From: Flabesymbios commensalis
Taxonomy: Eukaryota > Annelida > Polychaeta > Terebellida > Flabelligeridae
Assembly (NCBI GenBank): GCA_964017125.1
Contig: OZ024902.1
Span: forward strand, 38,429,836 to 38,493,835
Direction: 5' to 3'
DNA: 64,000 nt
The notes under the pieces were generated by a model that saw only the letters and a list, made by a program, of their open reading frames with translations, searched no databases and had not been told where the DNA came from. Shown piece after piece: positions 40,301 through 52,700 of the stretch (position 1 is the stretch's first letter; each line of letters starts with the position of its first letter). A program made the translations under genes and the position numbers.

Positions 40301-43300
40301 ACTTTGTTCCACGGACGACCGTTGTTTGACGTACGCCCGACCTTGTCCTTCCATTGTATTACGGCATTACTATTAGATGGATCACAAAGTGTCACCGTCT
40401 GTGTCACTGATTCAGTTCTAAGCAACCAAGGCATTGGCATTGTTACATGTGTTAATTGCTAATTATTAACAGTCTAGTTTTTTTTACCAAGATATCTAGA
40501 CTATAGGTCGTACGCCCAATATCGCGAACTACGTTTTCTGCCGATTTTTTTAAAAAATTATTTGGTGACTAAATTTTATTTTTTTCAACTCCATTCCACT
40601 TTGCAAGTTATAAAGCGACTCTTTCTAACAATTTTTCTGCAAAAAATACTTTACATCACATGATCCTTTCTTTGTCATATGTTATGACAGGTGCAAGTCA
40701 TTCATCATTAGAGCGGTGAGCGATATTACGTGAAATTTGGGAATATCGGTATAAATAACAAAGAAAGGATTTTGCAAGTTAAAATAATTTTCAAAGAAAA
40801 AATCTTTATAGAGATCACCGGACATTTTAGTGTCAGAGTTGAATAAAAAATAATAAAAAAATTAGCCAGTATTTAAAATATTTTTTAAATGGCGAAAAAC
40901 GTTGTTCGCGATATCCGTGTATGACCTATAGACATGATAGACTGGACCATATATATAGTATTAGTCTTATTATAATGTTCCAAAGTTAGTACAATCTTAC
41001 TAGGATATTGAAGAATTAAATTTTGAAATTATGATGTCCCTCTATAAACAAACCCATTAAGATTAACCCTTACAATGCTAAATTATTTTTGTTTAAACCA
41101 TGGAGACCAAAGGGTTTTTAGGCCTCAGCCAAAATTTTGGAGGATGCCTATTTGAATTTGATCGAGTTGAAATTTTTCAAGATGCATCCTCTCCTGAAAC
41201 CTTACAATTTGTTTTATAGTAATGGTGTAGCTATCTCGAGCGGTTTTCATGATATTTCGCAAAATATTTCAGTCGGATTTACCGATGTTATAAATCAGGT
41301 CAAAGAGCTGGGTCAACTTCAAGGTCAAGGTCCAAAAACCTGAAAAGGCACAACTAGGGACCTTGGAGATCATGTAGGTGCAATATTACTGTAATCAGCC
41401 CAGTAGTTTTCGAGATCTGCTCCGGAAATGAAGTGTGTGTCAAAGTGTCTAAATAGGTTATAGTTCTGAACCAAAAGTAGGTCAAAGTTCATATACCCCA
41501 AAAGGCACAACTAGACCCCCTATAGGTGTTGTGTGTAAAATTCGAAGACAATCAGACAAGTACATTCTGAGATATGCTCCGGAAACGAAATGTTCACGGA
41601 CAGCCCAACACCGTAACATCATTTAGACCTCTGCGACCTTGGGTATTGAATTTAGATTAAAAATATTTTACCTGTCCATTATCCACCTGGAAGTAACCCA
41701 CATACCAGAAATTGTTATCTTTATGCTTATTTTCTTACAAAGTTATAGGCAAAAGAAGAATTAAAAACCGGGACGGAGGCGAAATCCATAGCTCCCTCCG
41801 TCTCACCTACGGTGACGGCGCAAGCTAAAAATTACTGACTGCCTCTAACAGTTGCTTTTTTTGTCTTCGTTTTTTCTAGTTGATCTCAAATTTGATTAGT
41901 AAATATGCAGAAATAAATCACATTTTTGTATGCGATACTGAACAAACTTGTGTATTGCATGTAAGAAATATAATGTTTAACCCTTTAACCGCCAAATTAT
42001 TCAATCTGAATTTTCACCCACTTGAAGTTGTGTCTCGCTGACGCGAGTCACAACTTCAAGTGAGTGAAAATTATTCAGATTTGACAAAATGGAGGTCAAC
42101 TGTTTTCAAATATTGCTGATTGATGTCACATTTTATCTCTAACATGTTTAAAAGGTGGTACTTAATGTGCTAATAAAAATGAAAACCTGAATATATGGAG
42201 CACCGGCGGGTAAAGGGTTAATACCCGGGTTAACCATGACATAGCAACCATGAACTAACATGGAAAACCATGGTTTATCATGGTTAACCAGGGCCCGGTT
42301 GCAGGAAGTGGTCTCAGTCTCAGAAACCTGAGACTGAGACCATTTTTGAGCTTGAGACTGAGACCGAGATCAAATTCGGTTGCAAGAAAAAAAATGATGC
42401 CTGAGATGGTCTCACTGAGATCAAAATCCTGAGACCAGTCCAAGGTGGTCTCAGGATCCGAGCTCAAATATGTCTTTTTAAATATAGAATTATATTGGTA
42501 AAACATGGCTTATGAAATGATATCTCAATGCTGGTCCGTAGAATATAGTCTATATTAGTATATTAAAACATTTAAAATTTGATAAAACGTATTGTAGGCT
42601 ATGAATTACGACGGATGGTTAGCAATAAAAATAGACCTTGGCAGGCTTGAGAAAGTTGAAAAGTTGAGCAGTTCAGCCTTCAGGCTTGAGAACAACACTT
42701 CAAACAAGTTCAGCAGTCAAATCATGATTTAGGCCTAGCCTGTGTAGGCCTACCGTAGTCTAGGCCTGGCCTAGACTAACGTTAGACCTAAGTCTAAGAC
42801 TCTATTAGCCCAGTCTAGACCTTATAAATCACTGATTTGGCATGATCAGATAGATTTAATCGTAGACCTACCTCCCGCCCTGAGTAGGCTACAACTATAG
42901 TTATCAGAAGTTGTTCCAAGTACATAAAGTATCTTAGAATTAGACCAGAGATTAAAGTTATCACTTGACACTTGTAGTCAATTAAAAACTGTAGTGTAAC
43001 GTTAGGCACAGACCTAAGCCTACTGCATGAACATTCAGCGCCACAGTGCCCCCCTGCGCCAACTTGTATGTAGTCTAGCCTACAGCTAGGTCCTTAGGAG
43101 ACAGTGTAGCCTAGCTGTAGATGGTGCAGTGTAGGTATAGGCCTACATCCAGCACAGTGTAGGATATGCCCAGTAGGCCTACATGCATAGTCTATAGTAG
43201 ACATATAGGGGAGACAGGAACACAATAGATACGTAGCCCTATGTCCTGTTTTTTAAAAGCCTACTATAAAAAAGTTCAAAGTAGTTATAGTGGAGTATTT

Positions 43301-46300
43301 ATAGACTAGCCTACCGTAGGCCTGCTCTATAGATGTACTTAATATAGACTAGTACATGTAGTAGGCCTTAGGCCAGTAGCATAACCTAGCCCTAGCACTG
43401 TAGCAGCATATTATTCAAACATAATAATAATTTTGTTGAATGTAGGTGTCATGAAATTTAATGTCTAGGTATAGGCCTACTATGCCTTAAAAAGTCTGAC
43501 CCTAGATTCAGGCCTATGAGATAGTAGGCCGAATTCGTATAGAAAACAGCACTTCAAAATTTTATTCAAGGATTTGTCCGAAATAAAGCTACTTTAAAAC
43601 AAAAAAAAAAAATATCTTAGCAGACACTAACACGTGTAACTGATATGTAAATGTTGTTTTGGGAAGAAAAATATATTTAAACCCAGTAAACATCCACTTT
43701 TTTAGTTGTTTTTTCGCATTGTTTTTAGCTGAGATAGGAGGGGCCTAATGATCTCAGCTGAGATAAGTGTGCCCTTGGCTTCTTGCAACGGACTCGGTCT
43801 CAAGATCTGAGACTATCTCAAGTGAGACCATTATCTCAGTTTCGGTTTCACTCCTAAGACTGAGACCGAGATCGCTTCCTGCAACCGGCCCCAGGGGCGA
43901 GCATGGTCACATTTCGCCTGGGCGCAGCCACTATTATATTTCTCACATACATGTACAATATTATTTTTATAAAAAATATTCTAGAAACTGAAATCAACCA
44001 TTAGATAGACCGTTTTTATTGTTGTGTGTAGCAAATTGATTTATGTTGATTTATGTTTTATTTCATTCGCCAGGTGTTTACGGTGAGCAGCCTATTGAAA
44101 AAGTACTTAGTGATTCCACAGATGTTTATGATGTTGGCAAAGACAGACTCAATCTTGTTGTGTTGTGCCATCCACCACACCCTGACTGTCCAGGGCATGT
44201 ATGACAATGTGCAAATGGAGCAGCCACTGTACTCTCAGTATGGTCCACCAGGAAGAAACATCCTAGAGAAAGATGGGATTTAATCTGTTAATGAACCCTA
44301 AGTACAGCTTTGGTGAAAAATGATTAAAATTGATGATTTTGTCTAGTGATCATGAAAGGAGATTGTGAAACTGACAGCTGTGTTGACATCCCAATCGCAA
44401 TGGTGAAGATTATGAAATTTACATCTGTGGTAATATATCAATCGCAACTGTGAAAATAGTGGCAGCTACAGCTCTGATGTGTTACATTTTGACTACCAGT
44501 CACTTTACATTAAATCCATGCGACTTAGGTCTATCTGAAAATCAGCTTAGTTTAAATCAATTATATATATCGATAAGATACATTATTCATTTTGAATGGC
44601 ATATTGTTTGGCTTAAAACGCTTTCAGGCCTGAATTTACCATTGTCATCTTCATCCACCACAAGCCGCAAATTGCTGTCGCAATTCTCGACTTGTAGTGG
44701 ATGAAGATGTCTTGAAGATGGTGACAAATTATCAAAAATTGCTATGTATTGGTAAAACAGTTCCATGGAAATTTTTTTTCTCAAACCCCTAGTTGTAAGA
44801 AAAATTAGTCGGTTTTCAGGGATGTAAATTGATGTTTTTATGCATGCTGAGGGCTTAAAGGGTTAAAATCTGCTCAAAACTGTATATACTAAGGTTAATA
44901 CATTATTCGTGGAATTATGCAGATCTCAATTTAATACACCACATGTGATAAATTTTATATTTTCGCCAAATTTCAAGAGTGGTTCAAATCAGAATGTGGC
45001 CAAGCAGGTAATCCCACAAACTAGTTTTAGCCCGCCTTTTAATTAAAAAAAGGTGGGCTATTGCAATTGAAATTCAGCGTCGTCGGCGTCTGCGTTAACA
45101 TTTACTTGAGGCGAGATAACTTGAAAAGTTTCTCATGTATCCTTCCCAAATTTGTTAAACATGTTGCTAATAAGCAGTGCTCGGACAAGTTCAATAATGG
45201 CTGAAAAAAAATCATTTCAAAGTGGCTGATTTATTGCGATTTTTCGCATTTTACGTCAATAATTTGACCTTGTGGGAGCGCTAATTTTTAAAGTTTTTCA
45301 TGTATCATTTTCAAATTTGTTATGCGTGTTACTAATAAGCAGTTATCGAACAAGTTCAATAATGGCTATAAAAGAAATCAAAATGGCCGATTTATTGAGA
45401 TTTTTCGCATTTTACGTCAATAATTTTACCCTCTGGGCGCGATGTGGCCTCAATAATAACTTCAAGTTCAACAATCATGATAATGGCGGCAGGCTACTGT
45501 CGAGTGTACTCTATTTTATGATTTATTCTAACACTTGTTTATAATAAACAAGTAAATTAAATTTCTTTCTGGTGTGTCTGTGTGTTCAGGTTAATGTAAT
45601 TTCATCAATAGGTTGTTTGCAGTGTATTCTGTTAGTAAATTAATATCTGCTGAATTGTTTAGTTACCAGCATTTTTTCATTCATTTTAATCTGGAATTGG
45701 TACTGCAATTTTCAGCTATAAACAGAAAAATGACAAAAAGTACATGTACATACTCACCTCAGAGTTATAAAATATGCATTAAGTTGAAATTTCAAATTTT
45801 GTAAAGTAATAGTTGATTATGTTTACAGTTGAATTAAGCTTGTTTATTTATTTCACCTTCTGACAAAAAATGTAATTATACTCAGATGTCTGATAAAAGT
45901 CCTCATTACCGGTACTCATAGTATTTTTCAGACATCATCTTCAGGATAAATAGATATCAGGAAGATGGCGTCCCAACTTCAAAGTGGATATTTAGTTCAA
46001 ATTAACATATAGTTTGGAATTGTAATCTTTGAACATATACATGATCTAGGTCTAAGAAATTAACTAAATTTTAATTTATTATAAGATTTAGATTTGAATT
46101 ACTGCCACTATTAAACTTTTTCTCTTGTGGATTTATTATAATCCTAAACTAATGGAAATTCAAACATAACATCAAAGTTTAGATAAATATTATTGATCAT
46201 GTTGATACAAAGCAAAGGTTCAATTTATTTAGTATTGAGGGGTGTTTGGGTGCTTGCATGGTATTTTTTTAATTTGAATTTCTCATTTATAAACATGATA

Positions 46301-49300
46301 AATGTCTTAGTTATCTTTTCCCGCTTTATTTGAATACCTACCTTCGGTATTGTTCTATGACCTTAATAATATTTTTGATTCTTTCAGTGTGGGAATGGAC
46401 TTTAGACAGCAGAGTCTGACAGATGCTGATTTATATAATATTGTTATTTGAATGTATGGAATTGTAATACATTTTATATAGAGCTGGTGTTATCAAGGTT
46501 ATCTGATTATTCTGATCTAACATGTAAAAATTAGTTGTGTGGAAATCCTTAATAAGTATAATTTATTAGTTTTTGGGGTGAATTGAAGAGTTCCAATAAA
46601 TAGTTTGTCTGATATTTTGTATAGTAATTGTATTCTATTTATTCTAATAAAACCTCCGATTTTGTATAGTAATTGTTTTTATTCTGGAAAACCCTCTGAG
46701 ATTACAGGGGGGGGGGGGTGATTATATAGGCCTAGCAGGTCATATAGTGTACATGTATGATCGTGGGATTTTTTTTAATTCAGAGGTGCGGGCGTTTACT
46801 GGAATATGGGCTTTTTTTATAAAAATAGTAACCATTAAAAAAAACATCAATTAGCCGGCGCAGGTCGAGGTGGGTGGTTCGTTACAAGGCCACCTTGTTT
46901 TAGGCAAATTATTTCAAAAGTCCCCTGAACCAGCCTGTTTATGCAATAAACACCCACATTACCTTCCTTTTTCAAATCCCAGATCCGCCCCTGATTAGGC
47001 TTTAGCTTTATCATGTTTAGCCGGACGGCATTTCTGACTTAAATCCTCGGTGACTTAAATCCTCCGGTTGACCCAGACGACAAACGCAAACAGTTTTGGA
47101 ACTATGAGTCAGATTACGATTATGTTTGTAGCGCCTCTGAGGTCAGATCGCTGAGGATTTAGGCGCTATGGAAGTTTATTATTATGTCATTGAGTGACCG
47201 TTCAGTAGCATATCCAGGATCTGAAGAAAGAGGGGGCAGTGTTTTATGTGGCATATTTTGTCCAAATTAGTATATGTAAAAAAAAAATTGGCAAAAAATA
47301 GGGGGCGCCACCCCCCCCCCCCCCCTTCTGAGCTAAGCATGCGGGCATGGAACTGAAATGTTACTGATTACTCCCCGATATTTTCCGATATGACAGTCCA
47401 AATAAATGTCCCACGATTTTGTACGCGGTAAATCTGTGGCCACTCAGTGAGTCAGTCCACTTGTAACAATCTTCGAAAGAAACCAACATTTTTTTGTCTT
47501 TAATTATAGGCCTACCCCCCCCCCCTAAATAACAGTCAGGTTTCCGTCATTAAGTAGGCCCTAATGAATGGCTGTCACTGTCAGCCAATCAGACCAGACT
47601 CGCTACCCTCAACGACAACATACATGCCATGTAGGCCCCTAGGCCTAATCATTTCCAGTGTTGTTCATTCACTCACTGTCACCGTTGCCGCTTGGGCGAT
47701 AATATGTTAAGCGGGATGACCCATTTTGACAGCGAACAGAAATTAAGTCTTATCGCCAATTAATAAGATAATATCTTGCTTGTACTAAACATGGAATAAA
47801 CTGTGTGTCTTTGTAATCAAATAAACACACCTGTCGAGACTGAAATGTGTTTTGGTGGGGTGAAACCGGCCCGCAAATCGAGCAAGTGTGTTGACCGCAA
47901 GATGACAGTGACACTGTTGACAGCCTGTGACTGAGACTGAGTCAGTGTGAATGATGTTGTGAAACTGAAAGCGAGCTCGACACTCTCATCTTAATTGTTA
48001 TGTTATATCCGATATAAATAATAATAAACTCAGAGGAATGGGATAGACTAATTATACTTGTATAAAATACTGACAAAAATAGGTTTTTATTCCTAAAAAT
48101 GTAAAATTGTGCGTGTAAAATATCATAACAGTAGACTAGTCTAGACTATGAATCTGTCGTCTGCTAAAATCGTCATGTTGGTGGCGATTTTTCGGTCGCT
48201 TAAAATTGAATTTATCTTCTTCACTGCCTTCTATAATTTTGCCTATTGATGCTTCGAGTATCAATTCATATCAAACAAAAAATTATATTAGAACAGAAGA
48301 GTTAAATCGTTTTCTTATTAGAAAAAATAACAATGTTTTGAAAATGACAGATCCGAAACTGGCGTAAAGTCATTGAAAATATTGGCTGAGCGGAACACTC
48401 CCAATGTATTTGGTACGTCACTTCCGGGATTTCCCAGCTGATGGTAAAATCGTCTGAGATATTTTCGGTTCGGACTATTCTGGCAAATTTCCATATGGAA
48501 CTAGATGGTGCAACGACTAAATAAAACCACCGCTAAAAGCGATTTTTTACGGCAAATATATATAAAAGTAAACTGCGCAATTGCCAGAAGGTTGTCGTAT
48601 TTACTTTAATATAGGAGACATATGAGAGTTTAGCCGTCAGAAGGTTAATCAATGAGTCATGTGATGCTCTAGCCAACAGAAGGTTAATACATGCTATACT
48701 CTAGCCATCAGAAGGTTAGCATAGGGGACAAAAGATAGTCTAGTCAGAGAGAGGGTTATTACATGATAATTATGCGAGAATACGACCACACGTTATAACG
48801 ATAATTGATGGCTAGTATATATGATATCTCCCAGAGTATACCCCTATCGCCCAGACTATACCCCACCCTGAATCAGGTGGGGTATAGTCTGGGCTTGTGG
48901 GGCATACTCTGAGAGCTCCCAGACTATACCTAGGGTCTAGTCCAGACTATACTCGGGTATAGTCCAGTCAGGCCCGAGGGGGGGGGGGGGAGAAATCCTG
49001 GCGGTTGCACCGGGTAAGTCGCTGCTAGAACCTTTCATAAAAAATATTTTGCCAAATGGTTCCAAGTTTCAGAATATTGAGATGAGAAATCCATTAGGCA
49101 ATCGCGCTTTATATACAAAGGGACGTCAGTAATAAGGGTCCCAATTACTTCCAAACAAAATAATATGGGAAATAATAATATACATTTTTGGTAAAGATAC
49201 GTGTTTTATCGGAAATATAATTTTAGCGATTTATAGTTCATTATAGGAGCAAATATAAAGATCCATACATTGCAAAACAAAAAAAGAAAATAATTTTATT

Positions 49301-49600
49301 GATCCTAGTGCTATATGGCCCCGGCTATTCTCTAAAATGATAAGCTGTTTCGAATCATGGTTTTAGAAACAAAAACTTTTTCAATTCAATATGCGAAATT
49401 TATGTCAGCATTTTGATAATATTGGAAATACTTGTTCTTACCTATATCGCATAAGGAGCCAGCTATGCCATACGGACATACACAGCGAATCTCTGCGCCA
49501 TCCTGTATACAAAACCCACCATTCTGACACGGATTGGAAGCACATGCTGAAACACATTATATATTGAATAATTGATCGATCGATCGATCGATCGATCGAT

Positions 49601-49660
<60 letters not shown>

Positions 49661-49661
49661 G

Positions 49662-49741
<80 letters not shown>

Positions 49742-52700
49742 TACCATTTTGAATTTGTTTAATTTTGAAGGGCATGTCCCCCCTGAAACCTCACATTTTG
49801 TTTTATAGTAATGTTACAGCTATGTGGCATGGTTTTCCAGATATTCGCACATTCAAGTCAATAATGCAATTTGGCCATTTCGAATTTTATTGAGTTGAAA
49901 TTGTCCAGGGCATGCAACTCCCCGAAACTGCACATTTTGTTTTATAGTAATGTTCTAGCTATCTTACACGCTTTGCTAGATATCGGTCATGTAAAAGTTA
50001 TTAATGGTATTAACTTATAGTCGATCATTTTGAACTTGATAGAATTAAACATTTTCAGGGCATATTTCTATCGAAAGCTGCACGTTTTGCTTAGTAATAG
50101 GCCTAATGGTCTTGCTATCTGGCGCGTTTTTCCAGATATTACGCAAGGTCAATAATGGTCGCAAATCGGCCATTTTTATTTTGATCGAGTTGAATTTCTC
50201 TCCTGAAACCGCACATTTTGTTTTATGGTACGGTGATGGTCTAGCACGGTTTGCCAGATATTCAGGCTTAATAAAATAAATAAACATATTTTCGCCGAGA
50301 GATAGCCTAAGGGATGTGTGTGTTCAAAATGAGGTAAATATCCCCATTGGTTTCCGAGGTAGGCCTAGGCCTACATGTATGTTCCGGAAACGAATAGGCG
50401 GACAAATGGACGGAGGGCGAGATGGACGGAAATCCGAGGTGACGTGATAACCCCCGCCCCAACAAGTTGAGCAGGGGATAAAAAGGGTTGTGCGACTTTG
50501 GTGTGTAGGTAACTAAAAACATTTTTTTCAATTCTTCACTCACCCATACAGCAGAGCTGGTATGAATAGAAGACACACCGTCCCCCGTCTTCCTGTGTGC
50601 CCTCTTCACAGCGGGTCAGGTGGGCGTCATGTCTCACATAGTTCTCCCCGTCCACTCCGCTCCTGTACTGATGCACTCCGTACTCCTTAGCCATGTGGGA
50701 CACACACGTCTGGGTTGCATATTCCAAGAAAGGCAACATGATTTCTTGAACACTAGCACAAGTTCTGGAGGAGTATTTCAGATTAGATTCAATCGTCCGT
50801 CTGTGGGAGTGTACCGGATCCTCTCCGCACGACACAGGAACTGCGAAACAAATAAAAAGAACAACACTTCAAGTACTATAATCACGTCTACAGCCGGTTT
50901 TTTTATTATTATTTATCCTTTAACCCTTTGACCGCCGGTGCCGTCCATATTCGTTTTTACATTTTTATTATCATATTACATATCAGCTTTTAAATCTGTT
51001 AAAGATAAAAAGTGACATTAATCAGTTGTTAATCAGCAAGATTTGAAATTTGTTGACCTCCGTTTTGTCAAATCTGAATAATTTTCACTCACTCGAAGTT
51101 GTGGATCGCGTCAGCGAGACACAACTTCAAGTGGGTGAAAATTCCAACTGAATAATTTGGCGGCTAAAGGGTAAAACGTTTAAAGTTGCAGGTGAAAGTG
51201 GCAGTAAATTTGATGGATTGACATATGTTTTGATTCAAATCGCAGGCCTACATGGCTGTAAGTAATTTTTATCCTCATGAGGTTGTGGGTCGCAATAGCG
51301 AGACATAACTTCAAGTGGGTGAAAATTCAAATTTCATAATGTACTGTTTTAAGGTTAATTACGTGATCATTCCATATCTTATGGTAACAAAGGTGCCGTA
51401 CTGTGTATGGGATCTACGGTCACGCCAATTCAAATCGTGTAAGAAGCAAGTTACTGTCGATGTTACAACATCACCCGATAATTGAGTAAAACGCCAGCTA
51501 ATAATGTATTAATATAGCTGTTAATGTAATACAAAAGTAACCGCTGTGTAGCAAGAGTGATAAACCCTTACCAATATATATGGCCGATAATGTGAAAAAT
51601 ATATCCCTTAATGTACTACACATCTAATCGAGCAATTATGGAATAAACTTTCTCATAGTTTTCTAAGTATTGTGAGCACCGTGATCAGCAGTGCTGGGTG
51701 CGTGTGCTTAACCCTTTCAAGCCTGAGTTTACCATTGTCATCTTCATCCACTACAAGCCGTGAATTGCTGTCGCAATTATCGACTTGTAGTGGATGAAGA
51801 TGACTTGAAGTAGGTGGGAAATGAAAAAAAAGCGTTATTTTTAAAACAGTTCCACGAAAATTGTCGCTCTAAAACCACTAGTTGTAGGAAATTAAGTAAT
51901 TTTTCAGGGATGTAAAATGATGCTTTAATGCATCGTGAGGGCTTAAAGGGTTAATATTTGAAATCAGTTACTGTTAGCATGTACACGACTCTTGTGTTAT
52001 TTTCCCCCCAGTGCCACTTACGTGTGTCTTGACAATTCTGTCCACCAAAGCCATCATTACAGAAGCAGCGAAGGTCACCAGGTGTTCCACTGATCAGCGT
52101 GTAATTAATGCAGCTCCCTTGGTTGTTGCAGAACGCATCATCACAAACAGGAACGGCTGGGAAAAAGTATAGATGGGAGTAATACGGTATAATACCATGA
52201 ATACTGCCGTGCGAAGCCAAATGTTTACAAGTAAGCATAAAATACAGCATTTTGGCTTTGCAGAGTGGAATTCTTCGTTGCAAAGTTGTATCTTGAAAAG
52301 AAAGTAGCTACTGCGTTTGGTTTTGCAACGCAGAACATGAGTCATTTCCAGTAAGCACAAAACATTTTGTATAGCATTTGTATACCGTCGAAGACGTGGA
52401 TCGACGTGGTTTAAATGAAATGAATCGGGCTTTAGGCCACTTTTGTGCACATAATAGGCTAAACTGGGCCAGGAGAACCTCCTGAGGATGGTGAGATGAT
52501 TGAGATGACACTGTCCTCCAGACACAGGATTCGAAATTCGAGCCCTGGCGGTCTGAGGCCGAGCACGCTACCTCTCGGTCACGGAGGCTCCCCACAATAC
52601 TGACTTTCACTCGTGGATGGGGAAGAAACATTTTTCAAACCGAGACCGGGAACCGAGCCCCGAACTCTGGCGTGAAAGGCAGCGGTGCTAACCACTACCC

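Larger units (their letters stand above)
33062..49018. mobile_element. Compound foldback element of about 16 kb, intronic
   Basis: The left end (33.06-33.22 kb) and right end (48.77-49.02 kb) are imperfect inverted repeats: 'ggtgcaatcgcccagatta' + C-tract + 'gaactatacccgggtata' against the complement of 'ggcggttgcac' + G-tract + 'actatactcgggtatagtcc'. A third 'tatacccc' block at 37.93-38.04 kb, inverted against both, divides it into a 5-kb foldback unit (33.1-38.0) and an 11-kb unit (37.9-49.0). The inside has arrays, nested MITEs and one P2X7-like exon. No transposase recognised and no clean target duplication. It could be one element with nested insertions or two of the same family. Confidence 0.7.

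Noticed and set aside
41137-41343. ORF with LLKPYNLFYSNGVAIS
   Set aside because: It translates one unit of the dispersed 'ttttatagtaatgg' repeat also found at 3.2 and 49.8 kb.
49463-49775. ORFs reading (NQSI)n
   Set aside because: Translation of the GATT/GATC microsatellite; the real coding part nearby is the EGF exon in another frame.
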